From: Achromobacter pestifer
GTDB taxonomy: Bacteria; Pseudomonadota; Gammaproteobacteria; Burkholderiales; Burkholderiaceae_B
DNA length: 64,000 nucleotides
Direction of reading: 5' to 3'
NCBI RefSeq assembly: GCF_902859625.1
Contig: NZ_CADIJX010000011.1
Span: 78,500 to 142,499, forward strand
Shown here: positions 44,752 through 53,132 of the stretch, piece by piece
How positions within the stretch are numbered: the first letter of the stretch is position 1
How the letters are laid out: every line of letters starts with the position of its first letter
Notes under the pieces: model-generated
What the model saw: the letters and a program-made list of their open reading frames with translations, nothing else
Told to the model about the DNA's origin: nothing
The model's database searches: none
Position numbers and translations under genes: made by a program

Positions 44752-45018
44752 TTATTCGTCATCCAGCGCCGCCGGATCCAGCGGGCGCAGCAAGTCGCCT
44801 TCCAGGACCTTGACCTGCTGTTCGGCCTGCGCCAAGCGATCTTGGCAGACCCGCGTGAGCGCCACGCCGCGCCGGTAGGCGGCCAGCGACTGCTCAAGCG
44901 GCAACGAGCCGTCTTCCATGGCCGCAACCAACGATTCCAGCTCGGCCAACGCCGTTTCGAAATCCTGGGGCAAGGGACGGTCATCGATCTGCGGATCGGC
45001 TTGTGTGGGTTTGGCCAA
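44752..45018 (-). CDS. xseB: Exodeoxyribonuclease VII small subunit
   Basis: 88 residues if translation starts at the TTG (codes LAKPTQADPQID) that follows a GGAG 6 bp upstream; a GTG at 45075 would give 107. The core FETALAELESLVAAMEDG and LPLEQSLAAYRRGVAL is the family signature, with the tail LLRPLDPAALDDE. The small subunit binds the nuclease XseA, which is not in the window. First gene of xseB-ispA-dxs. Confidence 0.93.
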   Translation of the reverse strand: MAKPTQADPQIDDRPLPQDFETALAELESLVAAMEDGSLPLEQSLAAYRRGVALTRVCQDRLAQAEQQVKVLEGDLLRPLDPAALDDE

Positions 45019-45100
45019 ACGGGTCTCCGAGGGCGCTAGGGGTGGATCAATCTGTGAATTGTACGAGATAGCCACACCGAACCCGGATGCGCCGGGACGA

Positions 45101-45955
45101 TCAGGCCGCAGCCCCCGCCAGACCCGCGATCGCCGCCCGTAGCGCGGGCCCCACGCGGGTGCGCAAGTCAGGGGCTGGCAACAGGCTGGCGGGCCCGCCG
45201 CAGCTCATCACGAAGACGCCTTCGCCGGTGATGGACGTGAACGGCACGGCGACGGCGTTGATGCCGGACTGCCACTCGCCGATGGCGAAACAACAGCCCG
45301 ATTCGTGCAATTCCTCGCGGGCGCGGACGATGGCGTCGGGCGGCGGCGCGGCCGGCCCCAGACGCGCCATCATCTCATCGCACGGGCCCGGTGGCAGGCT
45401 GGCCAGATAGGCCCGGCCCATCGCGCTGTCCAGGCTGGCGCGGTAGCCAACCGGCAAGCGCAGGTACAACGCGGACGAGCCGTGGATCGCTTCGACATAG
45501 GTCATGGCATCACCATCGAAGGCGCCCAGCGCCACCGCGCCGCCGGTATCCCGCGCCAGTTCAGTCATCGAGGCCTTGGCCAATTCGCGCACCTCCAGGC
45601 CGGCCAGCAGGCCAAAGCCCAGCGCCAGCACGCCATAGCCCGGCGAATACTTGCCCGTGTCGGGGTGATAGCGCAGATAGCCCAGCTCGGTCAGCGTGTA
45701 GGTGATGCGGCTGATGGTGGGCTTGGGCAGGCCGGTCAAACGCGCCAGGTCCAGGTTGCCCAGCGCGGTGACGCCGTGGCGAAAGCACCGCAGCACGTCC
45801 AGGCCCCGCGCCAGTGCGGTGATGAAGTCCGGCGAATTGGCGCCTTCGCCCACGCCAGCAGAACGCTTGCGGCGCGCTGGCTGACTGAGTTCCAGCGTCT
45901 CGTCGGGCTTGGTGGCGGCGTGGCGGGCGCGCTTGTTGTCAGAAAAAGATTGCAT
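45101..45955 (-). CDS. IclR-family transcriptional regulator
   Basis: 284 residues. The N-terminal HTH (LARLTGLPKPTISRITYTLTELGYLRY) sits at about residues 60-95 after a basic N-terminal tail, and the C-terminal effector domain has VEAIHGSSALYLRLPVGYRASLDSAMGRAYLASL. IclR regulators bind small organic acids. It diverges from the Bug binding protein with 170 bp between, containing a clear palindrome, so it probably controls that gene and itself. Confidence 0.94.
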   Translation of the reverse strand: MQSFSDNKRARHAATKPDETLELSQPARRKRSAGVGEGANSPDFITALARGLDVLRCFRHGVTALGNLDLARLTGLPKPTISRITYTLTELGYLRYHPDTGKYSPGYGVLALGFGLLAGLEVRELAKASMTELARDTGGAVALGAFDGDAMTYVEAIHGSSALYLRLPVGYRASLDSAMGRAYLASLPPGPCDEMMARLGPAAPPPDAIVRAREELHESGCCFAIGEWQSGINAVAVPFTSITGEGVFVMSCGGPASLLPAPDLRTRVGPALRAAIAGLAGAAA

Positions 45956-45998
45956 TTCTATTCGCTTCGTTTTTATAGTTTATTCCGAAGACCAAAAC

Positions 45999-46021
45999 TA
46001 AATTCCATATATCGGAATTTA
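45999..46021. promoter_or_regulatory. Likely IclR operator
   Basis: TAAATTCC and GGAATTTA form a perfect 8-bp inverted repeat around 7 bp in the divergent region. TATTCCGAA at 45981 is a further half-site. This AT-rich symmetric site stands out from the G+C-rich background. Confidence 0.55.
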
Positions 46022-46125
46022 AATCATCCAAGGAGACCTGGCAAGCCTCCGCGACGCCCCGGCGGCGCGACCCGGCCAAGCCAGGCCCGGCGATTCACTC
46101 ATGCACGCGATTTCAAGGGGAAAAC

Positions 46126-47094
46126 ATGATTCGCACGAGCATCAAACTGCTGGCAGGCCTATTGCTCAGCGCGGCCGCCATGGGCGCGCAAGCCGACACG
46201 TATCCGGCCCGGCCGATCAAGGTCGTCTCGCCCTTCCCGGCGGGCGGCGCCACGGACGTCCTGACCCGCATCCTGGCCGAACGCATGGCCAAGACGCTGG
46301 GCCAGCCCATGATCGTGGAGAACAAGGCGGGCGCGGGCACGTCCATCGGGGCGGCTTTCGTGTCGCGGGAACAGCCGGACGGCTACACCATCCTGATGGC
46401 CACCAATTCCACATTGGTGACCAACCGCTATCTGTATAAGGAACTGCCCTACGACCCCGATGGCTTTTCGCCCATCGGCATGGTCGGCGTCGGCCCGCTG
46501 GTACTGCTGTCCAGCCCCAAGCAACCGTTCAACAGCACTCAGGACGTGGTGGCCTACGCCAAGCAGCATCCAGGCAAGCTGACGTTCGCCACCTTCGGTC
46601 CCGGCACCTCGTCGCACCTGGCGGGCGAACTGTTCAAAGAACGCGCCGGCATCGATATCCTGCACGTGCCCTTCAAGGGCGCCACCCAGGCGCTACCCGC
46701 GCTGATCAGCGGCGACGTGGATCTGTTCTTCGACATGGTCGCCACCGGCATGCCGCAGGCGGACGCAGGCAAGGTCAAGGTTTTTGCCATCACCAGCCCG
46801 TCGCGGCTGCCAACGCTGCCCAAGCTACAGACGCTGGCCGAAGAGGGCTACCCCGCCTTCGACATGACCGCCTGGTTCAGCTTTGTTGCCCCCAAGGGCA
46901 CCCCGGCCCCGGTGCTGGCGAAACTGCAAGCCGCGTTGTCCGAAACGCTGCAAGACGAAGCCGTCAAGAAGCGCATGCTGGACATGGGTATCGACCCGCG
47001 TTCGGGCACGGCGGCCGAACTGGACAAGCAGGTGAAGACGGAACAGCCCATCGTGGCGCAACTGATCAAGCAGGCCAACATCGTCTTGCAATAG
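46126..47094 (+). CDS. Bug-family tripartite tricarboxylate transporter substrate-binding protein
   Basis: 322 residues with a cleavable signal peptide (KLLAGLLLSAAAMGAQA, cleaved near residue 23). The mature periplasmic protein opens with YPARPIKVVSPFPAGGATDVL and contains the Bug signature NKAGAGTSIGAA, typical of the very expanded family in Bordetella and Achromobacter. The transmembrane TctA/TctB partners are not in the window. The ligand is unknown, probably an organic acid; the divergent IclR gene is the likely regulator. Confidence 0.94.
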   Translation: MIRTSIKLLAGLLLSAAAMGAQADTYPARPIKVVSPFPAGGATDVLTRILAERMAKTLGQPMIVENKAGAGTSIGAAFVSREQPDGYTILMATNSTLVTNRYLYKELPYDPDGFSPIGMVGVGPLVLLSSPKQPFNSTQDVVAYAKQHPGKLTFATFGPGTSSHLAGELFKERAGIDILHVPFKGATQALPALISGDVDLFFDMVATGMPQADAGKVKVFAITSPSRLPTLPKLQTLAEEGYPAFDMTAWFSFVAPKGTPAPVLAKLQAALSETLQDEAVKKRMLDMGIDPRSGTAAELDKQVKTEQPIVAQLIKQANIVLQ

Positions 47095-47192
47095 GCCCGC
47101 ACGGTTCCGCGCCAACGGTTTCGTGACAAATCGTTCGCGCTCCAGCCGACCCGCGAAAGAGCGGCTGGCCACTCGGCCCGCCCCTCATTCCC

Positions 47193-47226
47193 CCGACAGC
47201 ATCCGCCAGGGTCCTGTCGGTTTTTT
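47193..47226 (+). terminator. Terminator of the Bug protein gene
   Basis: CCGACAG pairs with CTGTCGG across 14 nt and is followed by six T. Confidence 0.85.
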
Positions 47227-47308
47227 ACGCCCTGCCTAACCGCTGGATACAGAAACCGGGCACGTCCCACTGCTATGGTGAATAAGCAAACACCCAGCGG
47301 GAGCCCGG

Positions 47309-48319
47309 ATGCCTGATACCGAAGACCGATACGCCCGCCTGGACGCCGCCCGCTGGTTGGCAGCCGTGGCGGTCGTCTTGCTGCATAGCGCCGCGTTGAT
47401 CGTCAGCGACCCGGCCGCCTATGGCGGCGGAGCGTGGCTGGCCGCCAACCTGTATGACTCGGCGGCGCGTTGGTGCGTGCCCGTCTTCGTGATGGTCAGC
47501 GGCGCCTTGCTGCTGGACCCGGACAAGCCGCAGGACGCGCGCAAGTTCTACAGCCGGCGCATGACGCGCATCTGCGCCCCCTTGGTGTTCTGGACCCTGT
47601 TCTATCTGGCATGGCGCACCGGGCTGGACTGGTGGGACGACGGACGCATCGATTTTTCGTTCTGGCCCCGCAAAGTCGCCCAGGGCGAACCGTATTACCA
47701 CCTCTGGTATCTGTACATGATCGTGGGGCTGTACCTGTTCGCCCCGCTGGCCCGCACCCTGTATGCGCGGAGCACGCCTCGCGGACGCTCGTTGTGGGTC
47801 GTGGGCATTCTGGGGGTGGCGGTTCTGGACGCGCTGTACCGCCGCGCGCTGGGTGCTCCACACGGTTTCTTCCTGACCTGGTTCCTGCCTTACCTGGGCT
47901 ACTTCGTGGCGGGCCGCCTCATTTTTGATGGCGGCATGCGCATTCCCCGGCCCGGCCTGATGCTGGCGGCCAGCGTGGCGGCCACGGCGCTGGGCGTGAG
48001 CCTTATGTCCAACGGCCACGCCCTGGACACTTATTTCTACGATTATTTCAGCCTGACGGTACCGTTCATGTCCTTGGCCGCTTTTCAATGGATCGTGTCC
48101 TCGCCGGGCTTGCCACGGCTGGCGTCGCTGGCACCGCTGACCTTCGGCGTCTACCTGATCCATCCCGTGTTCCTGGACGTGGCCCGCCGCGCCGGCGCCT
48201 TCACGGGCGGGTATCGCGATGCCTGGACCGTGCCGTTGCTGACCCTGGCCGTGTTTGGATTGTCGGCGGCCAGCAGTTGGTTGCTCAGACGTCACCCGGC
48301 CACTCGCCGGCTCGTCTGA
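47309..48319 (+). CDS. Acyltransferase 3 (OafA/WecH-type) family membrane protein
   Basis: 336 residues with about ten hydrophobic helices. It opens YARLDAARWLAAVAVVLLHS, where the His is the conserved first-helix residue of acyltransferase-3 enzymes. A downstream conserved FGVYLIHPVFLD gives the characteristic VYLIHP motif. These enzymes move acetyl or succinyl groups from CoA to sugars or glycans across the membrane. No O-antigen genes are adjacent to name a substrate. Confidence 0.93.
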   Translation: MPDTEDRYARLDAARWLAAVAVVLLHSAALIVSDPAAYGGGAWLAANLYDSAARWCVPVFVMVSGALLLDPDKPQDARKFYSRRMTRICAPLVFWTLFYLAWRTGLDWWDDGRIDFSFWPRKVAQGEPYYHLWYLYMIVGLYLFAPLARTLYARSTPRGRSLWVVGILGVAVLDALYRRALGAPHGFFLTWFLPYLGYFVAGRLIFDGGMRIPRPGLMLAASVAATALGVSLMSNGHALDTYFYDYFSLTVPFMSLAAFQWIVSSPGLPRLASLAPLTFGVYLIHPVFLDVARRAGAFTGGYRDAWTVPLLTLAVFGLSAASSWLLRRHPATRRLV

Positions 48320-48380
48320 AAAGCCTACGGCACAAAGGGTTAATCGGGTTTCCTGGTCGGCCAAACTGCCCCCTCCACAA

Positions 48381-48410
48381 CTTCACCAAGCTTCACGGAT
48401 CTTCACGGGC
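48381..48410 (+). repeat. Three 10-bp-phased CTTCAC repeats
   Basis: CTTCAC begins at 48381, 48391 and 48401, each followed by four variable bases. The exact one-turn period places all copies on one DNA face. Confidence 0.7.
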
Positions 48411-48520
48411 GTGGGGGAATCCCTTGGGGTACAATTCACGGCTAATTTGATCGGCCAGATACCGATTTTTCTTCGCGCCAGCACGGATTTAGCCAAGCTC
48501 GACTTTTGAGCTCAAGCGTT

Positions 48521-48550
48521 TGCACAGACTTGCACAAACCTGCACAAGCG
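48521..48550 (+). repeat. Three 10-bp-phased TGCACA repeats
   Basis: TGCACA begins at 48521, 48531 and 48541. The third copy lies between the arms of an inverted repeat ACAAACC/GGTTTGT (48534-48540 with 48550-48556). Likely binding sites for a transcription factor of unknown identity. Confidence 0.7.
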
Positions 48551-48645
48551 GTTTGTAAAAGCAGTCCGAAAAAACGCTGGGCTTGAACAAAAGCGCTTGG
48601 CAGAGCTCAAAACGTCCTGGCTTTTTTATCCGAGCGGAGGGAATC

Positions 48646-49791
48646 ATGACCGACATCGGTCGGATGGCACATGTCGTGCCAGCTCGCACCCAGCTACCCG
48701 TCAGCGCATACTTTGACGAAGCCCTCTTTGCCCGCGAGCAAGAACTCATTTTCAAGCAATCCTCGCAGTATGTCGGCCACCAGAAGTTGGTGCCCGAGAT
48801 CGGGGATTGGCGTACGTTGGCGCAGGAAAACGCAGGGCGCGTGCTGGTTCGCAACCAGCAAGGCGTTGAACTCATCTCAAATGTCTGCCGTCATCGCCAG
48901 GCGTTGATGTTGGGCGGCGAGGCCGGCAATGTGGCCGGCACCTGCAATTCGCAAGGCAATCTGAAAGCCACCGGCGGCAACATCGTTTGCCCGCTGCATC
49001 GCTGGACGTACAACAACCAGGGCGAGTTGTTGGGCGCGCCTCAGTTCGAGACCACGCCCTGCATGAACCTGCAAAAGTTCCGCCTGCGCGATTGCCACGG
49101 CCTGCTATTTGAAGGCCCGCGCGATCCGGCCTCCGACATGGCCCCACTGTTCTCACGCCCCGAATTCAACTTCGGCGACTACGTGCTCGACCATGTCGAA
49201 GTGCATCAGTGCAACTACAACTGGAAGACCTTCATCGAGGTCTATCTTGAGGACTACCACGTCGGCCCGTTCCACCCGGGCTTGGGCCGTTTCGTCACGT
49301 GCGACGACCTGACCTGGGAATTCAACGACTGGTACAGCTTGCAGAAGGTCGGTGTGCACAATGCGTTGGCGCAACCGGGTTCGGACGTGTACAAGCAATG
49401 GCACGACCGCTTGCTGTCGTTCCGCGACGGCGACGCGCCCGATTTCGGCGCCGTGTGGGTCACGTATTTCCCGACCCACATGATCGAGCTCTACCCGCAC
49501 GTGCTGGTGCTGTCCACGCTGTACCCGAAGAGCCCGCAGGAAACGATCAACGTCGTCGAGTTCTACTACCCCGAAGAAATCTCGGCGTTTGAACGCGAAT
49601 TCGTCGAAGCACAACGTGCTGCCTACATGGAAACGGCCATCGAAGACGATGAAATCGCCGAACGCATGGATGCGGGACGTCGGGCCTTGATGCTGCGCGG
49701 CGTGAACGAAGCCGGCCCCTACCAATCGCCGATGGAAGACGGCATGCAGCATTTCCACGAGTGGTATCGCCGCATCATGCAAGACCTGTAG
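48646..49791 (+). CDS. Rieske non-heme iron oxygenase, alpha subunit
   Basis: 381 residues from MTDIGRMAHVVPARTQ with GGAGGG upstream. The Rieske [2Fe-2S] ligands are CRH and CPLH but are separated by 31 residues rather than the usual 15-17, and the insert has an extra Cys. The catalytic domain has the mononuclear iron site in EDYHVGPFHPG (His-x4-His), and a probable Asp ligand in EDDEIAERMDAGRRAL. Such enzymes hydroxylate aromatics or demethylate quaternary amines; the substrate is not evident. No ferredoxin or reductase partner is adjacent. It converges with the AEP operon. Confidence 0.9.
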   Translation: MTDIGRMAHVVPARTQLPVSAYFDEALFAREQELIFKQSSQYVGHQKLVPEIGDWRTLAQENAGRVLVRNQQGVELISNVCRHRQALMLGGEAGNVAGTCNSQGNLKATGGNIVCPLHRWTYNNQGELLGAPQFETTPCMNLQKFRLRDCHGLLFEGPRDPASDMAPLFSRPEFNFGDYVLDHVEVHQCNYNWKTFIEVYLEDYHVGPFHPGLGRFVTCDDLTWEFNDWYSLQKVGVHNALAQPGSDVYKQWHDRLLSFRDGDAPDFGAVWVTYFPTHMIELYPHVLVLSTLYPKSPQETINVVEFYYPEEISAFEREFVEAQRAAYMETAIEDDEIAERMDAGRRALMLRGVNEAGPYQSPMEDGMQHFHEWYRRIMQDL

Positions 49792-49811
49792 GCAGGGCTT
49801 GCCGCCGCCAG

Positions 49812-49844
49812 AAAAAAGGGCTTCGCCACCGGCGAAGCCCTTTT
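49812..49844. terminator. Bidirectional terminator between the Rieske gene and the AEP operon
   Basis: AAAAGGGCTTCGCC pairs with GGCGAAGCCCTTTT over 14 bp across a 3-nt loop. Confidence 0.93.
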
Positions 49845-49904
49845 GCTTTCCCCTTCCCGTCAGGCGCGGCATGGCATGCGCCATAGACCGCTTCATTCAC
49901 GACG

Positions 49905-51035
49905 TCATTGGCCCACCACGCCCGCCACCGTGCGTTCGCCGATGGCCAACCCCACCGTCATGCCAACGCCCGAGTGCATCACCGCCACGGTCGTGGCCGC
50001 ATCCACCGGCATTACCGAGAACGGTGCGGGGCCGTGCGTGCCATACACGCCCTGCCAGCGCTCCACCACGCGCAAGCGCGCCCCCAACGCCTGCGATGCC
50101 AGATCCAGCATGGCGTTGTCGACGGCTTCATCATTGAAGGGGAACGCATCCTGCCCATAGCGGTGCGAATCACCGATGATCAGCTCGCCGTGAGGCGTGG
50201 GGCTGATCAGCAGGTGGATGCCGTTTTCCAGCAACATCGGCGTACGCGCCTGGATCACCTCGCGCAGGACCTGGGCCGACGGCAGGTCCGAGAACGCACC
50301 GTAGTGCACGCAGGACAAGCCCGTCAGCACGGGGCGATCCAGCGCGATCGGGTTCGTCTCGAATGCCGCCCGCAGCATCTGCAAGCGGGTGACTTCCAGA
50401 TTCAGCGGCGCAAAGCGTTCAGGCAGCAGGGTCAGGTAGTCGTGGCCCGGACATACGAACACGTGCTTGCCCTGGAAATCGCCAGCGGTCGTGCCAACCA
50501 GGCCATTCTCCACGGCGCGCGCCAGCGTGCCGGTGATGAAGGTCACGCCCAGCGAGTCGGCCAGGTAGCGCGTGATCGCGGGCAAGGCCTCGCGGGAATA
50601 GATCTGCAAGTCATCGTGGCCACGCAGCCCCAGGCAGTGGTGCGCCAACTGCCCGCCGTACAAACCGCCCACGTCGCGGGCGGACAGGAGATCGGCGCGA
50701 TAGCCCTCCTGCTTCAGGCGCGTGTCCGCGAATTCCTGCAACACGCTGGCCTCGTCGGCATTGCGCGCCAACACCAGGGCGCCGTTGGCGCGTACGTGGA
50801 ATTCCGCCTTGGACGCCAGATCCAGCCATAGTTCGCGGGCTTGCTGCGCGTGCGACAACATCATGCCGGGCGCCTGGCCGGTCACGATGACCTGGCCGAA
50901 GTTGCGGATCGTGGCGCCGTGCGCCTGGCGGCTGCGTTCGATCACGGCGACCGATAAGCCACGCTTGGCGGCTGCCCAGGCATGCGCGATGCCGAGCATG
51001 CCCGCGCCCACCACGATTACGTCGTAAGTTTTCAT
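49905..51035 (-). CDS. FAD-dependent oxidoreductase of phosphonate loci (TIGR03364 type)
   Basis: 376 residues from MKTYDVIVVGAGMLG; the ATG is chosen because the longer frame has a non-family Arg-rich tail. FAD-binding starts at VIVVGAGMLGIAHAWAAAKRG, and the C-terminal flavin motif is MHSGVGMTVGLAIGERTVAG. It has the shape of a DadA/glycine-oxidase-like amine oxidase. This family recurs next to phnX and AEP transporters; by my memory relatives oxidise N-methyl-AEP to phosphonoacetaldehyde. Last gene of the AEP operon, in the place that PhnW would usually fill. Confidence 0.88.
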   Translation of the reverse strand: MKTYDVIVVGAGMLGIAHAWAAAKRGLSVAVIERSRQAHGATIRNFGQVIVTGQAPGMMLSHAQQARELWLDLASKAEFHVRANGALVLARNADEASVLQEFADTRLKQEGYRADLLSARDVGGLYGGQLAHHCLGLRGHDDLQIYSREALPAITRYLADSLGVTFITGTLARAVENGLVGTTAGDFQGKHVFVCPGHDYLTLLPERFAPLNLEVTRLQMLRAAFETNPIALDRPVLTGLSCVHYGAFSDLPSAQVLREVIQARTPMLLENGIHLLISPTPHGELIIGDSHRYGQDAFPFNDEAVDNAMLDLASQALGARLRVVERWQGVYGTHGPAPFSVMPVDAATTVAVMHSGVGMTVGLAIGERTVAGVVGQ

Positions 51036-51139
51036 CTCAGGAATATGGCTAGAGGACAAGCGGGGGAAGCCGCCGCCGCGCGGCGCTTCCCGATCTGCGG
51101 CGGCACGGGCACAAGCCGCGCCGCCGCGTTGGCGGGTAT

Positions 51140-52162
51140 TTACTTCTTCTTCGGCTCGGACTTGCCGTCGTAGCGGCGGGTCCACTCGGCGATGATGCGT
51201 TCACGGTTCGTGGCGGCCCACACGAAGTCGTTCTTGATCATGCGCGTGGTCAGATCAGCCGGCAGGTTGGGGTTGACCGTGGCGATGGACGGAATCGCCA
51301 AGACCGCGAAGTTGGCCTTGTACAGCTCGTTGGCTTCGCGGCTGGCCGAGAAGTCGGCCAGCTTGCGGGCAGCGTCCAGGTTCTTCGTGCCCTTCATGAT
51401 GGCGGTGGCTTCGACTTCCCAGCCCAGGCCTTCCGACGGGAACACGGCTTCGACCGGTGCGCCGTCGGCCTTGAGCTTGGCAGCGCGGTAGTCGAACGAC
51501 ACGCCAATCGGGAACTCGCCGGCAGCGGCCATGTTGCAAGGCTTGGAACCCGAGTGCGTGTACGAACCGATATTCTTGTGCAGGGCGTCCATGTAGGCCC
51601 AGCCCTTCTCTTCGCCAAAGATCTGCAACCAGGCGCTGACGTCCAGGAAACCCGTGCCCGACGAGGCCGGATTCGGCATGACGATCTTGCCAGCGTAGAC
51701 CGGCTTGGTCAGGTCTTGCCACGACGTGGGCTTGGGCAGCTTCTGCTTTTCGGCTTCGATGGTGTTGAAGCAGATGGCGGCGGCGTAGCCGTCCATGCCC
51801 ACCCACGACGGCTCGGCCTTGGCATCGCGCATGTTGGCGGCGATCTGGTCCAGGCCCTTGGGGGCGTAAGGTTGCAGCATGCCTTCCTTGTCCATCAGGC
51901 CCAGTGCCGTACCGGCCAGGCCCCAGATCACGTCAGCCTTGGGGTTGCTCTTTTCAGCCAGCAGCTTGGCGGCGATGATGCCGGTGGAGTCACGGACCCA
52001 CTGGATCTTGATGTCGGGGTTGGCCTTCTCGAATGCGGCCTGGTAGACCTTGATCTGATCGGCTTCGAGCGCGGTGTAGACCGTCAGCGTGGTCTCGGCG
52101 GAGGCGGCGCCCATCACGCCCGTCAGGGCGGCGGCCAGTGCAAGCAGCTTGTAGCGATTCAT
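51140..52162 (-). CDS. 2-Aminoethylphosphonate ABC transporter, periplasmic binding protein
   Basis: 340 residues with a signal peptide (MNRYKLLALAAALTGVMGAASA, cleaved near residue 22). The mature protein is a type II binding protein of the iron/AEP group: TLTVYTALEADQIKVYQAAF, WGLAGTALGLMDKEGML, ASSGTGFLDVSAWLQIFG. It belongs with the PhnT-like ATPase and fused permease of the same operon. It is 124 bp after phnX, and a hairpin lies in that gap. Confidence 0.9.
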   Translation of the reverse strand: MNRYKLLALAAALTGVMGAASAETTLTVYTALEADQIKVYQAAFEKANPDIKIQWVRDSTGIIAAKLLAEKSNPKADVIWGLAGTALGLMDKEGMLQPYAPKGLDQIAANMRDAKAEPSWVGMDGYAAAICFNTIEAEKQKLPKPTSWQDLTKPVYAGKIVMPNPASSGTGFLDVSAWLQIFGEEKGWAYMDALHKNIGSYTHSGSKPCNMAAAGEFPIGVSFDYRAAKLKADGAPVEAVFPSEGLGWEVEATAIMKGTKNLDAARKLADFSASREANELYKANFAVLAIPSIATVNPNLPADLTTRMIKNDFVWAATNRERIIAEWTRRYDGKSEPKKK

Positions 52163-52208
52163 GAGGAACTCCGTGGATGAGCGGAAAAAAGAGTGAAAGT
52201 CGCCCCCA

Positions 52209-52228
52209 CGGCTGGCCATTGCCAGCCG
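52209..52228 (-). other. Intra-operon hairpin between phnX and the binding-protein gene
   Basis: CGGCTGGC pairs with GCCAGCCG across a 4-nt loop. No T run follows, so it looks like an mRNA-processing or stabilising hairpin rather than a terminator. It could raise expression of the downstream binding protein. Confidence 0.5.
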
Positions 52229-52286
52229 CGGCGATCGGCGTGAAAACGGAAAAACAGCCGGCAGCGCCGGAGGGAATGGATCTAGC

Positions 52287-53108
52287 TCAGGGGCGTTCGC
52301 CTCGTGCCAGACGGGCTTCGATATCGGTGATGACGGCCGGCAAGTCGGCCACCGTGTCGATCAGGTAATGCGGTGCGGCGGAAGACAATTCCTGGGTGGC
52401 CTCGGCACGCGCCATGTCGCGCCCGGCCTCGTTCAGACTCAGGTATTCGTCCAGCGTCAGGCCAGCGGCGTTGCCCGACAGCAGCAAGCCCACCGTCCAC
52501 ATGCCGGCTCGGCGGCCTTCCTCGATTCCCGGGGAGGTGTCATCGACCTTGATGCAGCCGGCAACGTCCGACAGCCCCAGCTCAACCACGTTCTTCAACG
52601 CCATCGCCGGCGCGGGACGGGCGCGCGGCACATCGTCGCTGGCCACGATGCAATCGGGTTCCAGGCCTTCGGACGCGGCGCGCTCGACGACGCGGCGCAT
52701 GACGCTGGCGGGATAGCCCGAGCACGAGCCGATCTTCAAGCCGTGCCGGCGCAAGGCGCGCAACAGTTCCGCCGCGCCGGGGATGGCCGCCGAATACTGC
52801 GCGACCTTTTCCAGCTGCATCGGCAGGAAGCGTTCATAGATGGCGGTCACGTCGTCATCGGTAGGCAGGCGGCCGAACTGGGCCTGGTACTGACTGGCGA
52901 TGGCGGGCTGGTCGCACAGGGCGCGGATGTGGTCCCACTTGCCCACGCCCATCGGGCCGCGGGCCTCCTTCAACGACACATCCATGCTGAACTGCGAGAA
53001 CGCATCCACGAACACCTTGGTGGGCGCAAAGGAACCGAAGTCGACCAGCGTGCCGGCCCAATCGAAGATCACGGCTTCCAGCTGGACGGGCAAGGGAGAA
53101 ACAGTCAT
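52287..53108 (-). CDS. phnX: Phosphonoacetaldehyde hydrolase
   Basis: 273 residues of the HAD superfamily. It cleaves the C-P bond of phosphonoacetaldehyde to acetaldehyde and phosphate. The nucleophile Asp is in VIFDWAGTLVDFGSF, the Schiff-base Lys of the PhnX cap domain in MGVGKWDHIRAL, and the metal-site Asp in KVDDTSPGIEEG. Start chosen at MTVSPLPVQLEAV with AGGA 8 bp upstream rather than the ATG three codons before it. The PhnW transaminase that usually supplies its substrate is not in the window. Confidence 0.97.
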   Translation of the reverse strand: MTVSPLPVQLEAVIFDWAGTLVDFGSFAPTKVFVDAFSQFSMDVSLKEARGPMGVGKWDHIRALCDQPAIASQYQAQFGRLPTDDDVTAIYERFLPMQLEKVAQYSAAIPGAAELLRALRRHGLKIGSCSGYPASVMRRVVERAASEGLEPDCIVASDDVPRARPAPAMALKNVVELGLSDVAGCIKVDDTSPGIEEGRRAGMWTVGLLLSGNAAGLTLDEYLSLNEAGRDMARAEATQELSSAAPHYLIDTVADLPAVITDIEARLARGERP

Positions 53109-53132
53109 GAGGGTCATCCTAGAAATAAGCGT

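Larger units (their letters stand above)
48320..48645. other. Regulatory stretch before the Rieske gene
   Basis: 326 bases with no credible gene. They hold two sets of three direct repeats, each with a 10-bp period (48381-48410 and 48521-48550), and a TACAAT -10-like box at 48430. The ATG at 48646 has GGAGGG 6-11 bp upstream. Confidence 0.7.

Noticed and set aside
44745..44984. A longer N-terminus for ispA
   Set aside because: The 80 extra codons are Arg/Trp-rich and read the xseB gene out of register.
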